Shown piece by piece: positions 9,770-17,286 of a stretch of 64,000 nucleotides of DNA. The notes beneath the pieces were generated by a model that was not told the origin of the DNA, made no database searches, and saw only the letters and a list, made by a program, of their open reading frames with translations. Positions within the stretch are counted from its first letter, which is position 1; each line of letters opens with the position of its first letter. A program made the translations under genes and the position numbers. The DNA comes from Halorubrum californiense DSM 19288 (GTDB lineage: Archaea; Halobacteriota; Halobacteria; Halobacteriales; Haloferacaceae), in assembly GCF_000336875.1 (NCBI RefSeq), contig NZ_AOJK01000021.1, forward strand, positions 9,433-73,432, written 5' to 3'.

Positions 9770-12444
9770 CCCAAGATTCAGAGAAGTCCATGACCGAGAA
9801 CGAGTACGAACAACTTCCGATAGAAAGAGGGTATCCGATTGAACGAGTGAATGAAATTGTCGGTCGAGAAAATCGAGCTAAGAGACACTACCGTCCACTC
9901 TCCACTATGCATAAATGGTGGGCACGTCGTTTGGGGTCAGTTTTCCGAACAATCTGTCTGTATACCTTGCTTGATGATGAGGACAAGATTTCAGTCCGAG
10001 AACCAGGTGAGAATGAGCAACTTGGCCAGTATCTAAATGATGATACTATTGGTGAAAAGATGATGCAAGTAGATCTAGAAAATCCTGATGCTTTATGGGA
10101 GTATTATAAAAAAGATGTTCAAATAACAGATAAAAAGGTTCTAGATCCATTCATGGGTGGAGGAACCTCATTAATGGAATCTGCCCGATTCGGTGCGGAA
10201 GTGGTTGGGAATGATTTGAATCCTGTAGCCTGGTTTGTGACAAAGAAAGAGCTTGAAGCAGGGGGAACAGATGTAGAAGAACTCCATTCCGCTTTTAGTA
10301 AAGTCAAGAATGAAGTCAAAGAGAACCTTTCTTCTTATTATAAAACAAATTGCCCAGAGTGCGACGAGAAAGCTGATGTAATGTATTATTTGTGGGTGAA
10401 TGAATTAGATTGTGTCTCCTGTGACAGCACGGTATCACTCTTTAAAGATTACAGAGTGGCAAAAGGAAGATACGACGATAGCCATCTGTATAATGTGCTC
10501 TGTCCTGATTGTGAATCAATTATAAAAGTAGAAGACTGGCGAAGCGAGTGTTCGTGTGATGAATGTGGTAATAGATTCGTCCCCCAAGAAGGAAATTCGG
10601 ACGGAACCAACTACTCATGCTCCGACTGTGGACAGCAATATGGAGTTATTGATGGAGTCCGTGAACAAGATGGCTATCAGCCACGCTTGTATGCGATAGA
10701 ATATTATTGTCCACACTGTGATGATCGTGGTCTAAGTAGAAGTGAGACAAAAGGTTACAAATCGGTAGATGAGTCTGATATAGAACGATACAAAGAAGCT
10801 GCTGCTGAATGGGAAGAGCGTCCTGAACTCCGGGAATATATCCCAAGTGAAGATATCCCGTTGGGAATTCTAACGAATAGTACAGCTTTCGATGGAAGTA
10901 TCGGCGGTGGGCACGTTGTTTTGCGGCACGGGTATGAAAAGTGGTCAGATCTATTTAACAAGCGTCAACTTCTATGTCTTTCTGAACTTCTCAAGAGTAT
11001 TGATAACGTTGAAAATCAAAATGCACGAGAATATCTTCTAACAGCGTTCTCTGATTCGTTAATGTTCAATAATACCTTCACAATATATAACCTCCAAGGG
11101 CACAAGGTTGAAGGAATATTTAAGCAGAATTCTTACAAACCACAAAAAGAATTTGTAGAAAATAACGTATGGGGAACAAGATACGGTCGCGGAACCTTCA
11201 GTAAGTCGTGGGATAAAGTAACAAAAGCTGTTGAATGGGCTAATGATCCAACAGAGAGATATGTTGAAAACGGAGACACTAAGAAAACGCCACCATTTGG
11301 GAGGAAGATAGACCCAGAATATAATTTAACATGTGGTGATGTTCGAGATCTTGAATATGAAAATGAATTTGACGTTGTTCTCACAGATCCACCATATTAC
11401 AATAACCTGATCTATTCGGAAACATCAAATTATTTTTATGTTTGGCTTCGCCAGATACTGGCAGATGACTATTCCATATTTGAACCAGATCAAACGCCAA
11501 GAGCGGAGAGTATTGTAGCCAATCCGGCAGAAGGAAAGACAGAGGAAACATTTGAAGAGGAACTCAAAGAAGCCTTTTCCAAGATTAGTACCGCTCTCAA
11601 TTCAGATGGTGTTCTGGTGTTCACGTACCATCATAGTGATTCAGAATCGTGGGGGGAATTATTAGAAGCACTCTGTGACGTAGGATTTAGAGTAACTGCC
11701 ACATACCCGATAACAGCTGATACAAATCGGGCATCTTATAAATTAACTGAGGGTGAATCTGTTTCTTTCGACATCATCATTGTAGCGAGACCTTTCAAAC
11801 AAACTGAGTCGGTTAGTTGGAATTCGCTTCGGCGTCGAATATACCGAACAGCAAAAGAAACTCGACGTCGGATTAAAAGAAGCCAAAGAGAACTATCACG
11901 TGGGGATATCGGTGTTATTGAGATGGGTCGATGTTTCCATGAGTATTCCAAACACCACGGAAAAGTACAGCGTGATGGTGAGATCATGTCCGCAAAAGAG
12001 GTCGTGGAAGAAATCTACGGCATCATTCAGGAAGCCAGCGACATCGGCGTCGAAGACGTGTTTATCGACCTACTCGATAGCCCCGATGCCTCGTTCGACG
12101 ATGTCAACAAGCTCTGCCGCGGCACCAACGCCAAGCCTGAGGAACTCAAAGAGATGTGCCTGTACAACACCGACGACGGCTTCGAACTCGGAACGTGGGA
12201 CAACGAGAAACGTCAGGCGTACATCCAAGAGCGTACCAACGGCAACGGCGACAAGCATCTCTCGAATCTCGACAAACTACAGTTCCTCCGCTACCGCTAC
12301 GAGAAGGGACAGGCCGTCCAAAACTACGTGGACAAGTGGGGCGTCGATGACGACCTGCGCGAGCTCGCCGGACGGCTTGCGGACGTGACTGGTGATGATG
12401 CCTACACGCGGGTGCTCGGCGATCGAGATATCACGAGCTACTGA
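9766..12444 (+). CDS. DUF1156-family adenine-specific DNA methylase, mosaic gene
   Basis: This 892-residue methyltransferase has an S-adenosylmethionine motif, DPFMGGG (127-133), and a catalytic DPPY (541-544), which suggests N6-adenine or N4-cytosine methylation. Between them lie several CxxC pairs (about residues 200-320) that look like zinc ribbons. An early KWWARR segment matches DUF1156-type proteins. Base composition is split. From the start to about 11,985 the gene is AT-rich (24 of 60 bases G or C at 10381-10440). The last 150 codons return to local usage (35 of 60 at 12121-12180). This suggests exchange of the N-terminal and target-recognition part. It overlaps the DUF499 gene by 4 bases and is probably the self-marking enzyme of the locus. 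Confidence 0.9.
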   Translation: MTQDSEKSMTENEYEQLPIERGYPIERVNEIVGRENRAKRHYRPLSTMHKWWARRLGSVFRTICLYTLLDDEDKISVREPGENEQLGQYLNDDTIGEKMMQVDLENPDALWEYYKKDVQITDKKVLDPFMGGGTSLMESARFGAEVVGNDLNPVAWFVTKKELEAGGTDVEELHSAFSKVKNEVKENLSSYYKTNCPECDEKADVMYYLWVNELDCVSCDSTVSLFKDYRVAKGRYDDSHLYNVLCPDCESIIKVEDWRSECSCDECGNRFVPQEGNSDGTNYSCSDCGQQYGVIDGVREQDGYQPRLYAIEYYCPHCDDRGLSRSETKGYKSVDESDIERYKEAAAEWEERPELREYIPSEDIPLGILTNSTAFDGSIGGGHVVLRHGYEKWSDLFNKRQLLCLSELLKSIDNVENQNAREYLLTAFSDSLMFNNTFTIYNLQGHKVEGIFKQNSYKPQKEFVENNVWGTRYGRGTFSKSWDKVTKAVEWANDPTERYVENGDTKKTPPFGRKIDPEYNLTCGDVRDLEYENEFDVVLTDPPYYNNLIYSETSNYFYVWLRQILADDYSIFEPDQTPRAESIVANPAEGKTEETFEEELKEAFSKISTALNSDGVLVFTYHHSDSESWGELLEALCDVGFRVTATYPITADTNRASYKLTEGESVSFDIIIVARPFKQTESVSWNSLRRRIYRTAKETRRRIKRSQRELSRGDIGVIEMGRCFHEYSKHHGKVQRDGEIMSAKEVVEEIYGIIQEASDIGVEDVFIDLLDSPDASFDDVNKLCRGTNAKPEELKEMCLYNTDDGFELGTWDNEKRQAYIQERTNGNGDKHLSNLDKLQFLRYRYEKGQAVQNYVDKWGVDDDLRELAGRLADVTGDDAYTRVLGDRDITSY

Positions 12445-12534
12445 GTACAGTCACTTACCCTCTGTCGTCACTTCAGTACTGCTCGATTACACCCGACTGC
12501 CGAGATTTATCAACCACTTCTCCATGGAACACGT

Positions 12535-12661
12535 ATGTCTACCCACATCGAGACTGCTGTCGGCGTTGATGCATGTCCCATCGGCTGGCTTGCGACGATC
12601 TTCGACACCAATGAGATCAGGACCGAGGCATACGAGGAGTTTGGGGAACTGCGCCGAGTCT
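12535..12661 (+). pseudogene. DUF429 protein, 5' part, split by insertion sequence
   Basis: The first 42 codons of a DUF429-family protein start at ATG 12535 and show the family-like N-terminus GVDACPIGWLA. The frame is broken at AGTCT (12657-12661), the left copy of a 5-bp target duplication. Joining this piece to 14066 restores one uninterrupted frame (...LRRVYNDADRILVDIPIG...) of 239 residues. DUF429 proteins are predicted to have an RNase H-like fold and their function is not well known. The gene lies just downstream of the DUF1156 methylase on the same strand, so it may have been an accessory of that locus before disruption. Confidence 0.88.
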
Positions 12662-12771
12662 CAGTACCTCACAAAGCATCCTTGGCTAGCTGTTTCTGCG
12701 GTCTGAGTTCTGTGTCGAAGCGGTTGTACTGACGATCTCGATGAGAGAATTACGGACGGATCGACGGAGAG

Positions 12772-12809
12772 CTGTCGCTGTCGGCGGCGGTCAGACGCCG
12801 ACGCGACAG
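12772..12809. repeat. Hairpin downstream of the transposase gene
   Basis: CTGTCGC and GTCGGCG pair with CGCCGAC and GCGACAG around a 9-base loop, with one bulged T. This gives a 14-bp stem about 40 bases past the transposase stop and inside the insertion sequence. It could act as a transcription terminator or block read-through from outside. Confidence 0.6.
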
Positions 12810-12846
12810 CGTCGCCACTCCCGCCACAGGCTTTCCCGGTCGGTGG

Positions 12847-14013
12847 TTAGCGGTGGAATCGGTCGTCAGGTGGCCGGTTCGCGGGGACGGCCCGACGCAC
12901 CGCGAGGGCCGTCCACGCAGCGCGTCGAATCATATTGACGAACTCCTTGTACGGCCACCACCAGAGGCGACGCCCGCCTCGGCGGGGCGTCGCCACATAC
13001 TCGTAGTGAAGGTACCGCCAGACGTTCTGTAAGAGTAAACTCACCACGACGTACAGTAGCCGTACCGTTGGATCTCGTGTTGTCGTTGTCGCTATCGCTT
13101 GCTCAAACAACCGATAGCTCGACTCGATACCGAACCGCTTGCTGTAGTGGTATCGAGCGTCGCGTGGTGAGTCGATGAACGGCGCGTCAGCGGCGTAGCC
13201 GTGACGCGCCACACCGTTCTCGTCATACTTCCCGTTTAGGTACGTACAGTCGATGTAGACGGGAAACTCGACGGTCCAGCTGTGACCGTCGAGTTTCCCC
13301 GTCAGATCGTGCTGAATGACGCGACTCCATCCTTCCGAGAGCTCTTGCTGAATCGTCTCACCCCACCGGATGATCGGGATCACGTACGCGTAATCATGCG
13401 CTTGAAGCAGCGTGAGGCACTTGCTGTCGTAGAATCCGCGATCGAGGTAGACGGCCTTGACCTCGGTGTCAAGGCCGTCAAGGACACCGAGGAACTCAGC
13501 GAGGACGCTGCTGGCGGTATCGCCGTCTTCGAGACGGCGTACCGCCAGCGTGTAGCGTTTGTTCTTCACACGCGCGTAGAGTGTCGCATAGGCATGGAAC
13601 GCGGTGGTTCCGCGCTTTGCGACTGAGTGGAAGAGTCCGTTTGTATCGTCTTCGTCACCGTAGTAGGGTCGCAGGTGGAGGTCTGCGCAGACCTCCACCT
13701 GCTCGGGGAGCAGTTCATCGAGGTTCTTCCGCAGGAGCGTGTTAGCGACTCGTTCGAGCCGATCGGGCTCGAACTTCGTCCGGAGATGGTAGAGGATCGT
13801 GTTCGCAGCAGGTGTGTTCTGGCTCGAAGCACAGAGCGTAGAGACAGAGGTCCCGTCGGCGCAAGCGCCGACGAGGACCTCATAGATGTCCTCAGCAGTG
13901 ATTTCAGCATTATTCGCTAAGGAGAGCGGAACTTCCTCGTCAAGGCGGTTGACGAGAAAGTTAAGAAGCTGGTCCTCGTGGATCACACCGTCTGCTTGCT
14001 TGGTTTTAGACAC
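12847..14013 (-). CDS. ISH3-like DDE transposase
   Basis: This 388-residue transposase is the only gene of the insertion sequence and would catalyse its movement. The core carries the pattern around AVYLDRGFYDSKCL, a likely DDE catalytic Asp segment, and a later segment with YHYSKRFGIESSYRLFEQ, containing the typical Y-x2-R...E signature of IS4-like DDE enzymes. The start is a GTG at 14013 placed in the loop of a 12-bp inverted repeat (13989-14000 and 14020-14031). That repeat may hide the initiation region in longer read-through transcripts. The coding region is unusually rich in perfect inverted repeats. It appears intact, so the element may still be active. Confidence 0.92.
   Translation of the reverse strand: MSKTKQADGVIHEDQLLNFLVNRLDEEVPLSLANNAEITAEDIYEVLVGACADGTSVSTLCASSQNTPAANTILYHLRTKFEPDRLERVANTLLRKNLDELLPEQVEVCADLHLRPYYGDEDDTNGLFHSVAKRGTTAFHAYATLYARVKNKRYTLAVRRLEDGDTASSVLAEFLGVLDGLDTEVKAVYLDRGFYDSKCLTLLQAHDYAYVIPIIRWGETIQQELSEGWSRVIQHDLTGKLDGHSWTVEFPVYIDCTYLNGKYDENGVARHGYAADAPFIDSPRDARYHYSKRFGIESSYRLFEQAIATTTTRDPTVRLLYVVVSLLLQNVWRYLHYEYVATPRRGGRRLWWWPYKEFVNMIRRAAWTALAVRRAVPANRPPDDRFHR
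13261..13299. repeat. 16-bp perfect stem inside transposase gene
   Basis: GGGAAACTCGACGGTC (13261-13276) is followed after 7 bases by its exact reverse complement (13284-13299). It is one of several long hairpins within the coding sequence of the transposase. Confidence 0.85.
13450..13549. repeat. Two further hairpins inside transposase gene
   Basis: GACGGCCTTGAC (13450-13461) pairs perfectly with 13468-13479 around a 6-base loop. GCTGGCGGTA plus CGCCGTC (13510-13527, one bulged T) pairs with GACGGCG plus TACCGCCAGC (13533-13549), giving a 17-bp stem with a 5-base loop. Confidence 0.8.
13672..13701. repeat. 30-bp perfect palindrome in transposase gene
   Basis: The half-site CAGGTGGAGGTCTGC at 13672-13686 is followed directly by its exact reverse complement at 13687-13701. 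The palindrome is in frame and encodes QVEVCADLHL of the transposase. It has no spacer. Confidence 0.9.
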
Positions 14014-14031
14014 ACCTTCAGCAAGCAGACG
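13989..14031. promoter_or_regulatory. 12-bp inverted repeat flanking the transposase start codon
   Basis: CGTCTGCTTGCT (13989-14000) and its exact complement AGCAAGCAGACG (14020-14031) surround the GTG start at 14013. In a transcript entering from outside the element this would place the start codon in a hairpin loop next to a strong stem. That arrangement could limit transposase translation. The effect is inferred. Confidence 0.6.
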
Positions 14032-14060
14032 TTCTAACTAAGCGGCTTTGTGAAGTACTG

Positions 14061-14658
14061 AGTCTACAACGACGCAGATCGCATCCTGGTAGACATCCCT
14101 ATTGGATTTCCGAAAGATGAGCGACGTCGATGTGATGAGGGCGCACGTGAGCTTCTCGGCAGTCGGGGCTCATCTGTGTTCTACCCGCCATGCCGGGCCG
14201 CAGCGGAACAGGATGTCTATGCGGAGGCGAGTAAGGCACACAAGAAACAAATCGGTCACGGTCTCTCTCAGCAGGCATACAGTATCAGTGAGAAAATCTT
14301 GGAGGTTACTGACGCGGTTGGAGAGGAGTATGAGGGCGTCGTCCGCGAGGCACATCCCGAACTCTGCTTTGCTGCACTGAACGGACAACCGATCGCCTAC
14401 TCAAAATCGACTGATTGGGGTCGTGGTCTTCGAATGAAACTACTTGAAGACGAACTTGATAACGCCGAAGAACACTATCTAGATGTGCGAGACGAGTATC
14501 TTCTCAAAGAGGTTCGAAGGGATGACATCCTTGATTCGATGGTTCTTGCGGTTGCGGGACGAGAGCCGAGCCCAGCGACTGTGCCCTCAGACCCACTGCC
14601 AACGGAACCACGGATCTACTATTCCGAGTTCCACGTTCCGAAATATGAGAAGGCATAG
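14061..14658 (+). pseudogene. DUF429 protein, 3' part, split by insertion sequence
   Basis: This piece continues the DUF429 frame after the second AGTCT copy (14061-14065). It carries LVDIPIGFP, a motif region expected of the family, then VFYPPCR, HPELCFAALNG and a C-terminal DDILDSMVLAVA. The frame is open from 14066 to the stop at 14658 with no further damage, so the insertion is the only visible lesion. A truncated protein could in principle start at the internal ATG 14176, but the N-terminal strand with the conserved Asp would be missing. Confidence 0.88.
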
Positions 14659-14747
14659 TTCAATAAACGCGTCCTCAGCACCGTGTATTCAATGCTAACT
14701 GCCTCTCACCCGGATGGTACCAGAAATTAGAGCGAATACTGCCTGTA

Positions 14748-15299
14748 CTATTGGGAATCATCCGGATTGTATCGAATTTCGATCCCGAGGTGGTCGAATA
14801 ACCAGACAGTTCCTGCGACAAGGCCACCTGTGAGGAGAAACATTACTGCGGTCATGCTGAACAAGAGCGTGGCCTGTAACAGTAGCTCAAAATCCACGAA
14901 ATAGAATGAGAATCCGTAATTGGTAAACAATATTGCTGCTGTGCTAGAAACAACCGTCACAATACCCAGCAGAATTCCTATCACGATCAACTGTAAGCTA
15001 AGCCGTTCCTGTATCAATTTTAAAATCGGGTATTGAACAGAAGCCGGCTCTTCGACTTCAGCTTCGAGCCACCACAAACGGGTTCTTCCTGGTTTTCGAG
15101 TACCTACCACTCCTTGATCTCGTAGGTCTTTCAGACGCCGCTCCACTTGGCGACGACCGAGATCAACGTGTTCGACGATTTCAGGGGTCGTCAGAATCCG
15201 GTGATCCTCTTTTGCAAATGCATAGAGTATCCCTTCGTTTCGTTCTTTCAGATACGGGTCGATATCCTCCGGGGCACTCTCAGAAGTCGAATTATCCAT
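14748..15299 (-). CDS. Winged-helix membrane protein
   Basis: This 183-residue protein starts at ATG 15299. Residues of about 20-85 form a winged helix-turn-helix (RILTTPEIVEHVDLGRRQVERR followed by a basic wing). Two hydrophobic segments of about 25 residues follow in the C-terminal half, consistent with a DNA-binding domain tethered to the membrane. Such proteins are common in haloarchaeal accessory regions, and their targets are generally unknown. The gene diverges from the small membrane-protein genes at 15412-16153. The shared intergenic region could hold its operator, so regulation of those genes is a reasonable guess. Confidence 0.75.
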   Translation of the reverse strand: MDNSTSESAPEDIDPYLKERNEGILYAFAKEDHRILTTPEIVEHVDLGRRQVERRLKDLRDQGVVGTRKPGRTRLWWLEAEVEEPASVQYPILKLIQERLSLQLIVIGILLGIVTVVSSTAAILFTNYGFSFYFVDFELLLQATLLFSMTAVMFLLTGGLVAGTVWLFDHLGIEIRYNPDDSQ

Positions 15300-15411
15300 G
15301 ATGACCTTGTCCGGACATGGTCATTTCTTTGCCCAGTTCGGATGTGTCCACGTCCAAATAGAGAAATCCACGAGCCTTTATAATTTCCTGGCAGCCCGGG
15401 CTGTAATCGCC

Positions 15412-15474
15412 ATGTGTTTGGCTCAAACCGACGAAGGACACACGGACAGTAACGCGAATGAGGAGGTGGCATAG
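15412..15474 (+). CDS. Possible 20-residue leader peptide
   Basis: ATG 15412 opens a 20-codon acidic frame ending at TAG 15472, 3 bases before the ATG of the next small membrane protein. A TATA-like CTTTATAAT lies about 30 bases upstream (15376-15384), so transcription would begin near the ATG. It could be a translated leader that couples initiation of the next gene, or simply leader RNA. Confidence 0.3.
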   Translation: MCLAQTDEGHTDSNANEEVA

Positions 15475-15477
15475 CCG

Positions 15478-15657
15478 ATGAGTGAAGAGCCACTAGCGAT
15501 TGGTGCTGGCCTCCTGCTCTCCGGGATCGTGTTGAATATGGCACACCCGACCGTAGTGGAATTGACGGGAATCTCGATCAGTGGATGGGGCTGGTTATTG
15601 ATCCTTGTCGGTGTCACAGTAATCGGAGTTCGGCTATTAGCGATGATGGGGCAGTAG
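15478..15657 (+). CDS. Small membrane protein (59 residues)
   Basis: ATG 15478 opens a 59-residue frame with two hydrophobic helices (IGAGLLLSGIVLNMA and WGWLLILVGVTVIGVRLL) separated by a short polar turn. No family is recognised. It lies 3 bases after a possible leader peptide and about 95 bases before another membrane protein on the same strand, so the two probably share a transcript. Its compact two-helix hairpin resembles small holin-like or regulatory membrane peptides, but no function is supported. Confidence 0.55.
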   Translation: MSEEPLAIGAGLLLSGIVLNMAHPTVVELTGISISGWGWLLILVGVTVIGVRLLAMMGQ

Positions 15658-15751
15658 ATATCGGCCATGACCGGGTGGGTTGTCTCTTTCGCAACCTCCC
15701 CACTCATCAGCAACCCTATTCTTTTGCGTCTCTCATGTGACCACTGATAGG

Positions 15752-16153
15752 ATGGTCGAGCAACTCACCGCAAACCTGATGCAAGCGTTCATCTATGGTT
15801 TGATAGCTGCATCAATTAGTGGTTTCATTTTCGAGAGCGGAGACAGCTATACAAAGACAGCGTGGTCAGGAAACGAATTTGCGGGCAAGATCGAAGCGCT
15901 CCCGTTCTTCCTTACCACGTTCTTTCTCGGGCTGTTCATCAAGTACGGGGAGGGGATGATCGGTACAGAAGTCACAGCCCTCACTCAGAGTTTTGTAGCT
16001 GGTCAACGGGTAGGTCTGATTTTGATCGCTGGCATGATCGCGTTCAATGCCTCAATAGACAATTTCCGCTACGCAGACCTGAAATCGATCATGGTGATGG
16101 GGGTTGGTGGAGTACTATTCTTCCGGCCAGAAATCATCTATGTCGTTGCCTGA
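15752..16153 (+). CDS. Membrane protein of unknown function
   Basis: The likely start is ATG 15752, giving 133 residues; a longer in-frame start at 15680 would add a non-conserved-looking leader. About four hydrophobic segments are visible (AFIYGLIAASISGFIF; FFLTTFFLGLFI; LILIAGMIAF; MVMGVGGVLFF). No catalytic motif is seen. It follows the small membrane gene at 15478 and is convergent with the soluble gene at 16236. It may be part of an accessory membrane module with the winged-helix membrane protein. Confidence 0.65.
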   Translation: MVEQLTANLMQAFIYGLIAASISGFIFESGDSYTKTAWSGNEFAGKIEALPFFLTTFFLGLFIKYGEGMIGTEVTALTQSFVAGQRVGLILIAGMIAFNASIDNFRYADLKSIMVMGVGGVLFFRPEIIYVVA

Positions 16154-16235
16154 CCGGCTTTCGGTTGGATTGATTGGTTGGCCCTCAATAGGGCCAACTA
16201 TCCGCTGGTTAAACCTACGAATTGAATCAGGAGAC

Positions 16236-16589
16236 CTACAACTGAGACTCGATTTGTTTGAGATCTTCTGCGAAGCGAGCGATTTCGGTCTCCTTCTCAC
16301 CAGGGCCATCGTAAACCTGCTTTACTCGCTGCTCAATGTTGGATTCTGTGCGGTTTGACACGTTAGCAACATTTCGAATTGCCCGCCGTGCTCGGTCAAC
16401 TTCTACGGGAAGTTTCTCTGTTCTTCTCTGGGCGTGGAGCGGAACCGGGTCAAGATCAAGGAATTCGGCAACAACCTGGTCTCTGTAATCACTGGCTGGC
16501 GCAAACCGGTCGAATATTTCGTCGGTTGCCTCTGCTTGTTCGTCCGTAAGCGGTCGATCCGAATTATTGATGAATTCGTCTAGTACCAT
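16236..16589 (-). CDS. Small soluble hypothetical protein
   Basis: This 117-residue, mostly helical, charged protein starts at ATG 16589. There are no Cys clusters, membrane segments or known motifs. Composition is haloarchaeal. It is convergent with the membrane gene at 15752. No function is recognised. Confidence 0.55.
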   Translation of the reverse strand: MVLDEFINNSDRPLTDEQAEATDEIFDRFAPASDYRDQVVAEFLDLDPVPLHAQRRTEKLPVEVDRARRAIRNVANVSNRTESNIEQRVKQVYDGPGEKETEIARFAEDLKQIESQL

Positions 16590-16747
16590 GTGATACCACT
16601 AGGAGGGGTGTTCTAATAGAGCATGATGGATAGTTTGCCGATTTCTGACAGCAGAATTCAGCATACTATGGAAAACGTATTTATACTGCTTCCTGATTGA
16701 TTGTCCAAACTCGTCACACAGAGTCTGATATCCCATCTGAGAGTAGT

Positions 16748-16885
16748 ATGGTGTATCTTCATAGCGATCGTTGGATGACTCTTTTCGACAATAGTCTGTG
16801 CGAAGAGTGGATATACAACGATATGATTAGGGAAATTTGTCAGCCCAAGCGACAGCATCCTGTTTTTTATCCTGTGGAACTGTAA
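16748..16885 (+). CDS. Possible short ORF (45 residues)
   Basis: ATG 16748 opens a short frame ending 8 bases before the next gene. A TATA-like GTATTTATAC is found about 70 bases upstream. It is Trp- and Cys-containing without a recognised motif. It could equally be leader RNA of the gene at 16894. The rest of 16590-16893 shows nothing else. Confidence 0.25.
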   Translation: MVYLHSDRWMTLFDNSLCEEWIYNDMIREICQPKRQHPVFYPVEL

Positions 16886-16893
16886 ATCAACTA

Positions 16894-17277
16894 ATGGCAG
16901 GACCCGGACGGATCCCCGGACGCTACAATCTCGTCATCAAGGGCGCGTACGACACCTTCGATCACCGAATGCCAGTAAAGGAATTCATCAATCGGTTGCA
17001 GAATGACGACGTCCCGGACAAGGTCTCTGTAATCGGACTCGAAGAGGCCCTCTCGGACGACGAGCTACGAACCAACCTCAAGAAGGCGATGGATCGACGA
17101 GCAAACGATTTGGAGTACCAGAATCCGACGGTTCAGTTCGTCCTCGAAGGGTCCTTCCATCGCCAAGGGAAAACGTACGACCTCCGGTACGATGATCAAC
17201 TCCATTCCCTACAGGACGTGTTTGGGGCGCAACTCGAACGAGAGGGAGATGGAGACTGGCTCGTTACGCCCTTCTGA
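16894..17277 (+). CDS. Hypothetical protein convergent with mcrC-like gene
   Basis: This protein of about 127 residues starts at ATG 16894 (MAGPGRIPGRYN). It is soluble and charged, with no Cys motif or membrane segment, and is not recognised. The stop is only about 10 bases from the stop of the convergent McrC-like gene. Its GC content is like that of the mcrBC-like genes rather than the AT-rich region before it. It may be an accessory or regulatory part of that restriction module, which is a guess from position. Confidence 0.6.
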   Translation: MAGPGRIPGRYNLVIKGAYDTFDHRMPVKEFINRLQNDDVPDKVSVIGLEEALSDDELRTNLKKAMDRRANDLEYQNPTVQFVLEGSFHRQGKTYDLRYDDQLHSLQDVFGAQLEREGDGDWLVTPF

Positions 17278-17286
17278 GTCTCCCGC

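Larger units (their letters stand above)
12662..14060 (-). mobile_element. Complete ISH3-family insertion sequence (1399 bp)
   Basis: The element is bounded by 16-bp terminal inverted repeats with one mismatch: CAGTACCTCACAAAGC at 12662-12677 and its partner CAGTACTTCACAAAGC, read on the minus strand, at 14060-14045. A 5-bp direct repeat, AGTCT, flanks it (12657-12661 and 14061-14065). Length, duplication size and the 388-residue transposase fit the ISH3 family. The perfect duplication, and the clean restoration of the DUF429 frame on removal, indicate a recent insertion. The region also contains many strong inverted repeats, described separately. Confidence 0.92.

Noticed and set aside
2620-12444. 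Classification of the locus as BREX or DISARM
   Set aside because: No PglZ, BrxC/BrxL, DrmA/DrmB or phospholipase-D nuclease was found; the ATPase and methylase are better matched by DUF499 and DUF1156.
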